58,289 nucleotides of DNA from a virus: the IMG/VR virus record IMGVR_UViG_3300027513_000017, positions 1 to 58,289 of that record; one strand, written 5' to 3'. The notes beneath the pieces are model-generated. The model had not been told where the DNA came from. It saw only the letters and a list, made by a program, of their open reading frames with translations, and searched no databases. The position numbers and the translations under genes are program-made. Below are positions 29,788 through 38,053 of the stretch, piece by piece. Position 1 is the stretch's first letter; each line of letters opens with the position of its first letter.

Positions 29788-30606
29788 TTGAATGAATCAC
29801 CTGTATTCAAAGAGCTAAAAGACGGACTCCTCGAATATTGCGGGCCGACTGACGATTCCTCTCTCGCGGTGGAGAAGTGGCGCGAGTTGGACGCATCGAT
29901 CGACATCGGGATATGGGGTCAAGCCTCGATAGCCGCGGCGATTGTTCCGACCTATGGGCAGCAACAAATAGACGAGTTTGCGGGCGCAGTAGAAAAACAC
30001 CCTTCCTACGTTCGCAGAATGGCGAAGACCTACAGGTACTTCATTATTGAAAACAAGACCCGGGTCTCAAATCTCTCATTTAAGCATCACTGTATTGCCC
30101 TGCGACATCCTTACCCTCTCGAAGCGCTTGAGACCGCATCGTTAAACGGTTGGGGCTGCGCCAAGCTCGAGGAGTGGATACTTAACGAGGCACAGGCAAA
30201 CTCAGGTGTTAAGAAGGCCATCAGCCATCTGAGACAGAGCGATTATCGAGAGTTTCTTGAGCGGGTAGACAGCATTATTCTCAGCGACTTCATGCAAACG
30301 TGTCCTAATGCCAAGTGGGGCCAACGGGTCTTTAAGAACTGGCGAGATGAAATTGCGTGGGAATTAAGACAAGTTGACCACGATGACGTGGCTGGAATGA
30401 TAATGGCGGCTATGGACGAAGGTGCTCATACCGTTGCAGACATTAAATCGGCAACCGGATTAGCGGCTCGGGACATTGAAGGGGTGATCGGTATCAAAGT
30501 GGCTGAGGGTGCATGGGAATGGGTTCGAGAAGGCGGGGAAACTGATATGGCCCGGGGATCGCGGCGGGCAATTCTTCATCGCGTCGGAACGCCTGTGTTT
30601 ACTTAA
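29788..30606 (+). CDS. Possible replication or regulatory DNA-binding protein, 272 aa
   Basis: A TTG start at 29788 has GGGGAGA about 8 bases ahead. The N-terminal 130 residues (KWRELDASIDIGIWGQASIA, SYVRRMAKTYRYFI, ALRHPYPLEALETASLNGWG) resemble the helical domain of phage proteins in which a pairing of W..A..NGW...L.EWI recurs. The C-terminus (AGMIMAAMDEGAHTVADIKS, then ARDIEGVIGIKVAEG) looks like a winged helix. As the last gene before the terminator at 30.75 kb it may be the replication initiator missing elsewhere. The function is inferred. Confidence 0.6.
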   Translation: MNESPVFKELKDGLLEYCGPTDDSSLAVEKWRELDASIDIGIWGQASIAAAIVPTYGQQQIDEFAGAVEKHPSYVRRMAKTYRYFIIENKTRVSNLSFKHHCIALRHPYPLEALETASLNGWGCAKLEEWILNEAQANSGVKKAISHLRQSDYREFLERVDSIILSDFMQTCPNAKWGQRVFKNWRDEIAWELRQVDHDDVAGMIMAAMDEGAHTVADIKSATGLAARDIEGVIGIKVAEGAWEWVREGGETDMARGSRRAILHRVGTPVFT

Positions 30607-30734
30607 ACATAAGAATCCTTATCCGCGCATAATCTCTTTTACGGTTCGCCGCGAAAGTACATTCCAGAAAGGTCTCAAAGCTAAGGGCTAAAGAGTAGGT
30701 TGAGATAGAAAACATTTACACAGGAACCTGAAGG

Positions 30735-30772
30735 AGACCGCCGAGGATTGATACCCCGTGGCGGTCTTTTTT
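30735..30772 (+). terminator. Strong rho-independent terminator
   Basis: AGACCGCC (30735-30742) pairs perfectly with GGCGGTCT (30760-30767) around a 17-nt loop, followed by a run of T to 30772. It ends the 20.7-30.6 kb operon and separates it from the late genes. The rest of the 30607-30850 gap contains a second small hairpin, GAGGCA/TGCCTC (30804-30819), ahead of the holin gene. Confidence 0.88.
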
Positions 30773-30850
30773 CTTCTGCCTTGAAAACGTAAATCAGCAA
30801 ACTGAGGCATTCTTGCCTCCTCTAAGAGAGAACAGGAGACCTCTACCTAT

Positions 30851-31234
30851 ATGCTGACACTCATGTTTATTTGGTTTCAAGTCCCACAACCAGGGGGAGA
30901 GGTGGCTGACGGCGGTATGAGCGGTCAAGCCATCATTGCGGTATCGGCGGCTGTAGTCGCCCTCACACAATTACTCAAGTTTGCGAATGTTATTAACGAC
31001 CGACGCGGGCCTTTGGGTGTTTTGGTGTTGGCTGCGCTAGGAGTTGGTTTTTGGGCGTGGTCAACAGGGGATTTCACGCGAGCGTCAGCGTTTGCTTATT
31101 TCGCTGGTTGGATTGCGGTGGCAACTTCGGCGGCGGGCGTCTTTGGTTTCTCTCGCGCCTTTCCAGGGGCAGTAACGAGCACAACACCGCCTCCTGCGGG
31201 GCCACAGGGAGCAGGGTCCAACACGACTACTTAA
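30851..31234 (+). CDS. Holin-like membrane protein, 127 aa
   Basis: Three hydrophobic segments are visible (about residues 24-45, 52-70 and 80-102: AIIAVSAAVVALTQLLKF, LGVLVLAALGVGFWAW, FAYFAGWIAVATSAAGVF), followed by a Pro/Thr-rich tail. The size and topology match phage holins. AGGAG lies 13 bases before the ATG. The separation from the endolysin gene by a terminator is unusual, since it would put the holin under late control. Confidence 0.65.
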   Translation: MLTLMFIWFQVPQPGGEVADGGMSGQAIIAVSAAVVALTQLLKFANVINDRRGPLGVLVLAALGVGFWAWSTGDFTRASAFAYFAGWIAVATSAAGVFGFSRAFPGAVTSTTPPPAGPQGAGSNTTT

Positions 31235-31733
31235 GGTGTTTCCACGAATGACCGCTACAAAGATAACTAACCATCGCGCGGTTGATACCGAAATCAGCAG
31301 CAATTGTTTTCTGAGATTCTGTGCCAGAAGCATAGCGCAGTCGAATCTCCTTCACTTGGTCAGCCGTCAGTTTAGAGGCTCCGTTCTTTTCGCCCGTCGT
31401 CCATCGTCCCTTATTAACAGCGTCCATCGAATTGTCCTGATGTGTTCCGGCAAACAGATGAGTCGGTCTTACGCAGGGACGGTTATCACAACGATGGCAA
31501 ACAAGCAGTCCATCGGGGATAGGGCCGTTAGTAAGTGCGTAAGAAAAGCGGTGAGCCTGAGTGTAAGCACTATGACTGTGGCAAAACATGCCGTAGCCGT
31601 ATCGCTTATTGATCTTGCCCGTCCAAATCCAGCACGGGCCAATTTCGGGCCGAATAATAGGACCGTCCTTATTAACCTTTGCCCAAAAGCGTTGATTGAT
31701 AGGGATGGGGCGCTTAGTATGCTGATTAGCCAT
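31227..31733 (-). CDS. HNH homing endonuclease, antisense insertion
   Basis: 168 aa. CWIWTGKINKRYGYGMF, AHRFSYALTNGPIPDGLLVC, HRCDNRPCVRPTHLFAGTHQ and DNSMDAVNKGRW form the HNH_3 core with zinc-binding Cys residues. The C-terminus (KLTADQVKEIRLRY, KTIAADFGINRAMVSYL) is a DNA-recognition helix-turn-helix as in seg/NUMOD-type proteins. It lies on the opposite strand and overlaps the holin gene end by 8 bp. It is a typical selfish element; it leaves no broken gene that I can see. Confidence 0.9.
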   Translation of the reverse strand: MANQHTKRPIPINQRFWAKVNKDGPIIRPEIGPCWIWTGKINKRYGYGMFCHSHSAYTQAHRFSYALTNGPIPDGLLVCHRCDNRPCVRPTHLFAGTHQDNSMDAVNKGRWTTGEKNGASKLTADQVKEIRLRYASGTESQKTIAADFGINRAMVSYLCSGHSWKHLK

Positions 31734-31849
31734 TGCGAGAACCTCCGAGATAGGTTTGAACTTTGGTCAGGCTCGTTCAGAAGCGACAACTTCTGCGCGG
31801 GCCGTTTGTATTTTAGCACGTCCCAACAGACTGACGCGGGGTGTAACTA

Positions 31850-32080
31850 ATGGGATATTCACACACACGACCTGACCTCGTTGACCCGTGGGTGACAATG
31901 ATTTGTCCTAAGCCAGAATGTAAAGCCTGGTATCCAGTGGGAGCGAAGCACGAGTGCAGCGATCCGGTCGCGATGAAAATGCACCGACTAGCCTTGCGAT
32001 CTATCTACGAAGCAGAGCGTAAACGCGATGAGCGAACATTTGCTCGCGATCACGGTTTCGATGAATGGCTCAACCATTGA
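31850..32080 (+). CDS. Hypothetical protein with Cys motif, 76 aa
   Basis: MGYSHTRPDLVDPWVTMICP and CKAWYPVGAKHEC give C....C........H.C, a likely zinc site, followed by a charged helix. The gap 31734-31849 behind the homing endonuclease shows no other gene. Function unknown. Confidence 0.6.
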   Translation: MGYSHTRPDLVDPWVTMICPKPECKAWYPVGAKHECSDPVAMKMHRLALRSIYEAERKRDERTFARDHGFDEWLNH

Positions 32081-32103
32081 AAACTTAAACGGAGCTTCTG
32101 TGT

Positions 32104-32394
32104 ATGCAAGTACCTCCAAACCTCGCCCCACCACAAACTGAGTTCTATGAGAATCCCGCTCATGCTCAATTATGGCGTGAGGTACTGCGACTCCGCATCA
32201 CCGACACGTTTGTTGATCGAACACCGGAGTTCTCTCGCGTGTTGAGTGATATAGCTTGGAGGCTTGAGCCAATGCTTTGTAACGAATGTGAAACGCCGGT
32301 GGAGAACGTGGCAAAACACGATGGAACCCATTTGAAGTGTCCTGAGTGTGGGTGGGAGCCGATAACGGTTACTGAAAGGTGTTTAACTGATTAG
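32104..32394 (+). CDS. Zinc-ribbon protein, 96 aa
   Basis: A 55-residue helical start (MQVPPNLAPPQTEFYENPAH) precedes LCNECETPV...LKCPECGWEP, a regular zinc ribbon. The function is unknown. Confidence 0.62.
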   Translation: MQVPPNLAPPQTEFYENPAHAQLWREVLRLRITDTFVDRTPEFSRVLSDIAWRLEPMLCNECETPVENVAKHDGTHLKCPECGWEPITVTERCLTD

Positions 32395-32422
32395 GAAGCG
32401 CAACTAGCGCAGAGAGGGCAAG

Positions 32423-32620
32423 GTGATCCACTTGGGCGGTATTAGTTCTTGGTTATTTCCTTTGATGCAGGTAAGCGAAGCACTGAGTCACCGACACACT
32501 TTCGCTCTTGAGCGCGATGGACGCCCGACCTGCTATTGCGGAACCAACACAATCGAAGCGGCGCAGGGATGCGACGTTCTTGTGTTCGAGTTGCCGCCGA
32601 TTGCAATCAATTTCAACTGA
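32423..32620 (+). CDS. Hypothetical protein, 65 aa
   Basis: GTG start behind AGGGCAAGG. MIHLGGISSWLFPLMQVSEA is moderately hydrophobic; HTFALERDGRPTCYCGTNTI resembles a small zinc or beta-hairpin motif. Coding potential is moderate. Confidence 0.48.
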   Translation: MIHLGGISSWLFPLMQVSEALSHRHTFALERDGRPTCYCGTNTIEAAQGCDVLVFELPPIAINFN

Positions 32621-32629
32621 AAGGAATTT

Positions 32630-33142
32630 ATGCAGAGGATAAGAAAGTTTGTATCGACGTTAATGCTGGGCGCATCGCTCAGTTTCGCAATTGTCTCGCC
32701 TGTAATTCTCCCGCTAGGCGTGGCGTCATTGGTAGTTACCCAAACATCCTGTGACAAGAACAAGATTCGTGAGGCTCGCAAGGCCGCATTCAGAATCCAG
32801 GTTGTCACTGGCGCCGCAATCGACACCACAGCATCTCTGTTCAATCGGGGCGTAATCACCAAAGAGCAAACAAACAAGATTGCTAACGCGCTCCTGAAGG
32901 TGAATCACGCCAACAGAATCCTAATCGAAAAGGCAGCGGCCATGACGGAGGACACCGCAGGCAATCGCGCCGCGTTGTTCGCTACTGTGAGAGACATATC
33001 CGCAGCGATTAAAGAACTGAAAGACGCAGGCGTACTCGGTGTGAAGAATCCTGACGGGAGCCTCGCGTTCGATTCGGCTATTGCTGCACTCGATACCGCT
33101 TTGGCCTTGATTGAAGCGTCACTTGCGGCAGGAGGTAACTAA
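32630..33142 (+). CDS. Exported protein, probable lipoprotein, 170 aa
   Basis: A basic start (MQRIRKFVSTLMLGASLSFA) leads into a long hydrophobic signal ending VVTQTSCDKNK, in which the Cys may be lipidated although the lipobox is imperfect. The mature part is entirely helical with Ala-rich heptads. A lipoprotein with a helical body close to the holin could be an outer-membrane spanin or a superinfection-exclusion factor. Not decided by the sequence. Confidence 0.65.
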   Translation: MQRIRKFVSTLMLGASLSFAIVSPVILPLGVASLVVTQTSCDKNKIREARKAAFRIQVVTGAAIDTTASLFNRGVITKEQTNKIANALLKVNHANRILIEKAAAMTEDTAGNRAALFATVRDISAAIKELKDAGVLGVKNPDGSLAFDSAIAALDTALALIEASLAAGGN

Positions 33143-33345
33143 TGCCTGACACAAATTCACTAGCGTCTATTCTCGCGTTGATTACTAAAGCACTTGAGAT
33201 TGGCGGCGACATTGTCCCAGTTGCGTTGAGAGCCTATGCCGCGTTGAAAGCGGATCACACCGACGAAGAATTCATTCAGTTGGCCCGCGAACAGAACGAT
33301 CTTGATGAGCAGAAGATTCTGGACTTGATTGAGCGTACAAAATGA
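33142..33345 (+). CDS. Hypothetical helical protein, 67 aa
   Basis: MPDTNSLASILALITKALEI and PVALRAYAALKADHTDEEF make two amphipathic helices with an acidic C-terminal half. Its first base is shared with the previous stop, and it overlaps the next gene by 4 bp. No family recognised. Confidence 0.6.
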   Translation: MPDTNSLASILALITKALEIGGDIVPVALRAYAALKADHTDEEFIQLAREQNDLDEQKILDLIERTK

Positions 33346-33503
33346 AAGACCAACAGAAAACAGACGTGTTAGCGAAAGCCCTACGGCAGATTCGGCAGAT
33401 CCAAAAGAATTCCATTGGTCTCTATCGTGGCCGTGAGGAAGTGCGGCAGGTAGTGATCGACGGTATCGCGGAGAGTGCGCTGACAACGATCAAGAAGAAG
33501 TAA
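33342..33503 (+). CDS. Small basic helical protein, 53 aa
   Basis: MKDQQKTDVLAKALRQIRQI continues to a Lys-rich end (TTIKKK). The ATGA overlap upstream and direct abutment with the next ATG at 33504 support it. Function unknown. Confidence 0.58.
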   Translation: MKDQQKTDVLAKALRQIRQIQKNSIGLYRGREEVRQVVIDGIAESALTTIKKK

Positions 33504-33671
33504 ATGTGGGAACTCTTTTTAGTTGGGGTAAGCCTCTTGGTAGGACTAATGGCTGGCTTACTTATGCGCCCCAAAGCACGAAACAAGCAACGATACGCGG
33601 CAATGAGATTCAAACTAAGTAAAGCACGAGTCGCGTTGCAGCAGTCAATTAAACGAAATAAGGAGAGATAG
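33504..33671 (+). CDS. Small membrane protein with basic tail, 55 aa
   Basis: MWELFLVGVSLLVGLMAGLL is an N-terminal transmembrane helix, followed by a strongly basic cytoplasmic tail (RPKARNKQRY, SIKRNKER). Starts directly at the previous stop. Role unknown. Confidence 0.6.
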   Translation: MWELFLVGVSLLVGLMAGLLMRPKARNKQRYAAMRFKLSKARVALQQSIKRNKER

Positions 33672-33673
33672 AA

Positions 33674-33901
33674 GTGGCACAAAACATCGAAGCACTGGAG
33701 ACAGAAGTATCTGAAACCGTAGGCGTAATGCAGTCAGCTAAGACGTTGATTGATGGCTTCGCAGCGCGGCTCGCGGATGCAGGCGTGGATCCGGCGAAGT
33801 TGGAAGCGTTACGTAATGACCTGGATTCAAATTCAACATCACTGGCCGAAGCGGTAGCGGCTAATTCACCGGACGCGCCAAACGGTGGCGATGTGGTCTA
33901 A
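33674..33901 (+). CDS. Helical hypothetical protein, 75 aa
   Basis: A GTG start with AGGAGAG ahead. MAQNIEALETEVSETVGVMQ and LIDGFAARLADAGVDPAKLE followed by SLAEAVAANS match a short coiled-coil protein type frequent upstream of phage terminase genes. No biochemical role is known to me. Confidence 0.65.
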   Translation: MAQNIEALETEVSETVGVMQSAKTLIDGFAARLADAGVDPAKLEALRNDLDSNSTSLAEAVAANSPDAPNGGDVV

Positions 33902-34035
33902 GAAGTTTTTCAAGGCTCTGTAGAGTGTCTTGCTGGCGGGCCGATTGAACTCGTTTTGAAGGGTAAGCATGTGACTAGGGCACAGTGAGACACCTCTACA
34001 GATAAGTTTGAATTGAAAGCGTGACGCGTTGTTAG

Positions 34036-34629
34036 ATGGTAAATCAGAAGCAATCGGTGCCGGGACTGGGGGTGGACGCTCAGGGCAACGCCGTCGTGGA
34101 CCCGACAGCCAACGTCATTGCCCTGAACGAAGCGAGTCATAAGCGTCAGGACGACCTGCGCGAGATGCACAATCGCTATCTCGAAGCGAAGATTCTATGG
34201 ATGGAAGAAAAGGTCAGACGGGTCGAGCAAGTATCGGAACTGAGAGCGAGTTACTCCGAGAGCATCAGCGTTGTTCATCAGTCCCATGATCGAGAAATTC
34301 ACAAAATGGAGCAGGACAAACTGGCTGCGTTTCGAGCGAGTGACGAGATGGCCCGGATTACCGAAGCCAACCGGAGCCTAGCAGCAATTCAAGTAGTCGA
34401 GCGAACCCTGAACTCAACCGCCACCGCGCTGGCGAGCCAGAACGCGGAGAACAACGTGGAAGTCAATCGGAGATTAGCCGCACTGGAGAAGACGAGCTAT
34501 GAGGGCGCAGGCAAAGGAACAGGCGCAAAGAACACCGTCGCTTACTTATTGGTAGCGGTGGGGATGCTCGTCTCATTGATAACTATTGGTTCAGTGATCG
34601 TTGCGATAGCGTTCGCAATAAGGAAGTAA
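34036..34629 (+). CDS. Coiled-coil protein with C-terminal membrane anchor, 197 aa
   Basis: After a Gly/Asp-rich start, residues about 35-150 form a long charged coiled coil, and YLLVAVGMLVSLITIGSVIV is a tail anchor. The type could be an i-spanin in reverse orientation or a membrane-tethered structural scaffold. The 134-base gap before it has no gene. Confidence 0.65.
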   Translation: MVNQKQSVPGLGVDAQGNAVVDPTANVIALNEASHKRQDDLREMHNRYLEAKILWMEEKVRRVEQVSELRASYSESISVVHQSHDREIHKMEQDKLAAFRASDEMARITEANRSLAAIQVVERTLNSTATALASQNAENNVEVNRRLAALEKTSYEGAGKGTGAKNTVAYLLVAVGMLVSLITIGSVIVAIAFAIRK

Positions 34630-34746
34630 AAAGAGGCGGGCCAAAGCACTCGCGTGACTCTGGCCCAACCACACTCGACGGTACTCCCGCTAAGAAACAC
34701 CGCCGAGGCAGGTAGGAAGTTAATGCAACTCGCCCAGGAGAAGCAA

Positions 34747-34917
34747 ATGAAAGATCCGAAAGACAAAGATGAGCATGACCCAAAGGATCCAAAAGATCCG
34801 CAGAAGCCATCAAAGCCAGAACCGCTTGAACCCCTCGGAGATCCTCAAGGCCCAGGTCGTGAGGACGACGAAGACGAAGAGGATGGCGATCCTCAAGGGC
34901 CGGGAGGCGGTGGGTAA
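34747..34917 (+). CDS. Low-complexity acidic/Pro-rich protein, 56 aa
   Basis: The sequence is built of short DPKDPKDPQ and DPQGPG repeats with an acidic patch (REDDEDEEDGD). An ATG at 34747 behind GGAGAAG is preferred; an upstream ATG at 34654 would add 31 residues. It may be disordered linker or a phage-specific mimic of nucleic acid. Low-complexity DNA makes the call less certain. Confidence 0.5.
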   Translation: MKDPKDKDEHDPKDPKDPQKPSKPEPLEPLGDPQGPGREDDEDEEDGDPQGPGGGG

Positions 34918-35356
34918 GGTGGTGGCGCTTGAGCAAGACGTTGTACCGGAAGATGTTTGTCTAATGACCAACGTCCAACCGATTACTGTCTTGCCAAAGT
35001 GGGCGCAATGGATGGTGCGCTGCATCTACTTTCGTTATGGCTGGGCAGCGACAGCGAAGCGCGGCGATATGTACTACTCGGTTGAGTATCGAGGGGTGAC
35101 GCCGGACGAAGCCGAAGCGCGCTACCTATCGAGTGAAGATAATGCTTCGTACACGAAAGTACCCTGGCGATCATGCTTACCAATGGAGACGGGACAGTAC
35201 GGCACTCACGACTTTCCTTTCTCTGAAGTATCGAATGAGTATCGGAATCGAAGTCTTCCCTTCTTGCAAGTACCTCGCGTGGGAGTCGAGAGATTGAGGG
35301 AAACGATCCGAGACACCGATCCTATTGTTGAGAGGTTTAGAACAAAGACTGCATGA
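34910..35356 (+). CDS. Hypothetical protein, 148 aa
   Basis: GTG 34910, after GGGAGGCGG, gives MGKVVALEQDVVPEDVCLMT. Residues 30-110 (KWAQWMVRCIYFRYGWAATA, GVTPDEAEARYLSSED) look like a folded alpha/beta domain. No family recognised. The reading frame is open further upstream but lies across the low-complexity gene there. Confidence 0.6.
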   Translation: MGKVVALEQDVVPEDVCLMTNVQPITVLPKWAQWMVRCIYFRYGWAATAKRGDMYYSVEYRGVTPDEAEARYLSSEDNASYTKVPWRSCLPMETGQYGTHDFPFSEVSNEYRNRSLPFLQVPRVGVERLRETIRDTDPIVERFRTKTA

Positions 35357-35363
35357 GAACCGA

Positions 35364-35738
35364 ATGCAAGAACACTCATCAGCAACCCCTCATGCGCTAC
35401 TCGATTTTCTGTACGTGTTAGCAATACCTATTGCAGGTGCGCTAGGTGCTTTAGTTAATAGATTTCTGAATCGCAGGCGGGTTAGACCAGAATTATCGAT
35501 CCTTGAAGCCAGTGCAGAGAAGACCCGAGCAGAAGTAAGAAGGCTGGACGGTGAAACAATTGACCTGGCCTACGATCGGATCCTCGAACTTGTGGAAATC
35601 AATCGGGAGTTAAGCAAGCAACTGGACTTGTGTGAGATACGCGGTCGCCACCACGAGGCCCAGGAAAAGCGGATGCTCGCAATCATGTCACTACATGGAA
35701 TCAAGTACAGCGAATTTGATGAGCCGAAAGAAAAATGA
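35364..35738 (+). CDS. Membrane-anchored coiled-coil protein, 124 aa
   Basis: ATG 35364 gives MQEHSSATPHALLDFLYVLA with one hydrophobic helix (residues about 10-35), then a coiled coil (RRRVRPELSILEASAEKTRA to about residue 105). This N-in anchored helix is spanin-like. It overlaps the next gene by 4 bp. Confidence 0.6.
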   Translation: MQEHSSATPHALLDFLYVLAIPIAGALGALVNRFLNRRRVRPELSILEASAEKTRAEVRRLDGETIDLAYDRILELVEINRELSKQLDLCEIRGRHHEAQEKRMLAIMSLHGIKYSEFDEPKEK

Positions 35739-35974
35739 GTCCCATCAATCAAGTTAAAGCGTCGTACTCACCGAAGGGTGAGACAGAAGACAGTGTTTGG
35801 CGCGGAGCAGAGTTGTTCGATATGAGCGAAAAGCCTAACAAATATGCTACCTCTCCACAGGGCCAGTACCCACGATCTAAGGCAGGCTATTCAACTCTGA
35901 TTGTCTTCATAATTGTGATTGGATTTGTGATCTTATTAGGCATAGGAACTTTGGTTAGTTGGTGGGTGAGGTAA
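35735..35974 (+). CDS. Single-pass membrane protein, 79 aa
   Basis: A soluble 50-residue start (MSPINQVKASYSPKGETEDS) precedes LIVFIIVIGFVILLGIGTLV and a Trp-rich basic end. Role unknown. Confidence 0.6.
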   Translation: MSPINQVKASYSPKGETEDSVWRGAELFDMSEKPNKYATSPQGQYPRSKAGYSTLIVFIIVIGFVILLGIGTLVSWWVR

Positions 35975-35978
35975 CAAA

Positions 35979-36170
35979 ATGCCGTTAATAACAATAGTTG
36001 TCGTGCTCATTATTGTGGGCGTTCTTTTGTGGCTAGTGAATCAATACATTCCGATGGACGCAAAAATCAAGACCATACTCAACATCGTGGTACTCATCGC
36101 GGTAGTGCTGTGGTTGCTAAATGTGTTTGGGCTATTCGCGGGGCTGTCGCATATCAAGGTGGGAAGTTGA
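35979..36170 (+). CDS. Two-helix membrane protein, 63 aa
   Basis: MPLITIVVVLIIVGVLLWLV, NQYIPMDAKIKTILN and IVVLIAVVLWLLNVFGLF form two membrane helices joined by a short polar loop. The layout with NQYIPMD..IK.I.N matches the Thivi_2564-type family of small bacterial and phage membrane proteins of unknown function. A holin role is possible. Confidence 0.68.
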   Translation: MPLITIVVVLIIVGVLLWLVNQYIPMDAKIKTILNIVVLIAVVLWLLNVFGLFAGLSHIKVGS

Positions 36171-36192
36171 AAGACTGAAAAAGAAATCAGAA

Positions 36193-36651
36193 ATGAAGAA
36201 CGGTGGAGCAAGGCCGGGGGCAGGCAGGAAGCCCGGAGGAAAGAACAAGGCCACACTTGAACAGCAGAAGGTCTTAGCGGCTTTCAATCAGCGAGTGATG
36301 GCTAAGGCCGATGCTCTATTCAACGCTCAATTAACACTCGCAGTTGGCTCGATGAAGGTCTTCCGTATCGACGAGGAAGAGGTAGACGGAAAGACGAAAC
36401 GAGTTCATACGCACGTCACTGACGCTGATGAAATCAAAGCGTTACTTGATGAGCATGAAGGTGGCCCGGGTGTTGTTGACGGGGTTTATTACTACTTCAC
36501 GGATATTCACCCTGACAACAGGGCGCTTGATTCGATGTTGAATAGGGCGTTTGGCAGAGCGGCAGAAACCATTAAGCATGAGAACACTGATGGCTCCCCG
36601 TTACTTCAGCCACTGGCCGAGGCGATGATGAAAGTTTATGGCGGTAAGTAG
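36193..36651 (+). CDS. Terminase small subunit
   Basis: 152 aa from ATG 36193. The opening MKNGGARPGAGRKPGGKNKA is the Gly/Arg-rich DNA-binding arm seen in many phage small terminases, followed by a helical domain and ending beside the large-subunit start (14-bp overlap). It should recognise packaging sites and load the motor. The assignment rests on the N-terminal motif and the gene order. Confidence 0.78.
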   Translation: MKNGGARPGAGRKPGGKNKATLEQQKVLAAFNQRVMAKADALFNAQLTLAVGSMKVFRIDEEEVDGKTKRVHTHVTDADEIKALLDEHEGGPGVVDGVYYYFTDIHPDNRALDSMLNRAFGRAAETIKHENTDGSPLLQPLAEAMMKVYGGK

Positions 36652-38053
36652 TTACGTTCCCACTAATCAAGCCTTACACAGTGCTGCTTTGCTGTTAGCG
36701 CAGACCGCTAAGACTGCCGGTGTTCCGCAAGACTCTCTCGATCGGTTTCTTCGCGCTGGTTATGTACCGCAACCCAAGCAATTAGAGTTTCATGGTGCAG
36801 CTCGTGAGTGTGACGCTCCCGATGGCCCGACACAGGTTGGTTTTGGTGGTGCGCGTGGCCCCGGTAAGTCACACGCTGTATTCGCTCAGGCAGCATTAGA
36901 TGACTGTCAGCGAGTAGCGGGGTTGAAGGTTCTCTACCTGAGAAAGATCCAGAAGAACGCCAAAGAGCAGTTTGAAGACTTGAGACGGTCAGTTCTCTTC
37001 CAGACTCCGCACACGTTCACAAACGGGGTGCTTCACTTCCCGAACTCCTCAAGGTTGTTTCTCGGTCACTTCAGAAACGAGTCAGACATCGATCAGTATC
37101 TCGGCATTGAATATGACCTGATTGTGATTGAAGAGGCTACTACTCTTTCATTGGTGAAGTATCGAGCGTTAAGAGACTCGAACAGAACATCCAAGCAAGG
37201 GTTTCGACCGCGTATCTACTCAACGACCAATCCTGGCGGTGTAGGTCATGCTTGGTTCAAGGCGACGTTCATTAAACCTGCCCGTGAGATGGGCGAAGAA
37301 GATACGCGGTTCATCTTTGGCACAGTTGAAGACAATGCTTTCAACGATCCTGACTACAAGAAGAAACTGGAAGAGAACACGGGCTGGAGACTCAAGGCGT
37401 ATCGTTACGGTGATTGGGACATTGCCGCAGGTCAGTATTTCTCCACCTGGAACCATGAAGCGATAGTCAAGAAAGACCTGAAGATTATGCCGGGGTCAGA
37501 TGTGTGGTGTTCGCTGGACTATGGCTATCAGCATCCCACGGTCTGTTATCTATTCGCTGAGTATGACGGGAAGAAGCAGGTCATAGATGAGCACTGGAGA
37601 CGCCACGCTTTAGCCGTAGACCACGCCGCTGACATCAAGAGGATGCTCGCGCGACACGGACTAACCCTAGCGTCGTTAAAGTCATTTGTAGCGAGTCCTG
37701 ACGCCTTTGCTCAACGGGGTAACGAGTCAGGGAAGACGATTGCTGATCAGTATGCAGACAACGGAATCAGGCTGACGCGAGCGAACGATGATCGAGTGAA
37801 CGGCGCCGCGTATCTCTTAAAGCTCTTAGGGCGGGTAGAGTCGCAGACCGAAAAAGCGATCGCGCCGCAGATAGAAATCTCTGACAAGTGCGTGAAGTTG
37901 ATCGAGAACATCCCTACGTTGCAGCACGATCCGCACAGGCCAGAGGACGTGTTGAAGGTGGACATTGATGATGACGGGAACGGTGGCGATGATCCTTACG
38001 ACGCAGCCCGTTATGGTCTGATGGTGAGACACCGCGAACTCCGAATGTACTAA
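36638..38053 (+). CDS. terL: Terminase large subunit (ATPase and nuclease)
   Basis: 471 aa. GFGGARGPGKSHAVF is the Walker A loop, YDLIVIEEAT the Walker B with catalytic Glu, and YSTTNPGGVGHAWFKATF the coupling motif. The nuclease half has SLDYGYQHPTVCYLF with its first Asp and a late DDDGNGGDDPYDAARYGL motif with the last acidic residues. It packages DNA into the prohead and cuts it. Length is normal. Confidence 0.95.
   Translation: MAVSSYVPTNQALHSAALLLAQTAKTAGVPQDSLDRFLRAGYVPQPKQLEFHGAARECDAPDGPTQVGFGGARGPGKSHAVFAQAALDDCQRVAGLKVLYLRKIQKNAKEQFEDLRRSVLFQTPHTFTNGVLHFPNSSRLFLGHFRNESDIDQYLGIEYDLIVIEEATTLSLVKYRALRDSNRTSKQGFRPRIYSTTNPGGVGHAWFKATFIKPAREMGEEDTRFIFGTVEDNAFNDPDYKKKLEENTGWRLKAYRYGDWDIAAGQYFSTWNHEAIVKKDLKIMPGSDVWCSLDYGYQHPTVCYLFAEYDGKKQVIDEHWRRHALAVDHAADIKRMLARHGLTLASLKSFVASPDAFAQRGNESGKTIADQYADNGIRLTRANDDRVNGAAYLLKLLGRVESQTEKAIAPQIEISDKCVKLIENIPTLQHDPHRPEDVLKVDIDDDGNGGDDPYDAARYGLMVRHRELRMY

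Noticed and set aside
31236-31850. A 204-aa rightward gene opposite the HNH endonuclease
   Set aside because: The minus frame has a complete HNH domain and DNA-binding tail; the plus frame is its shadow.
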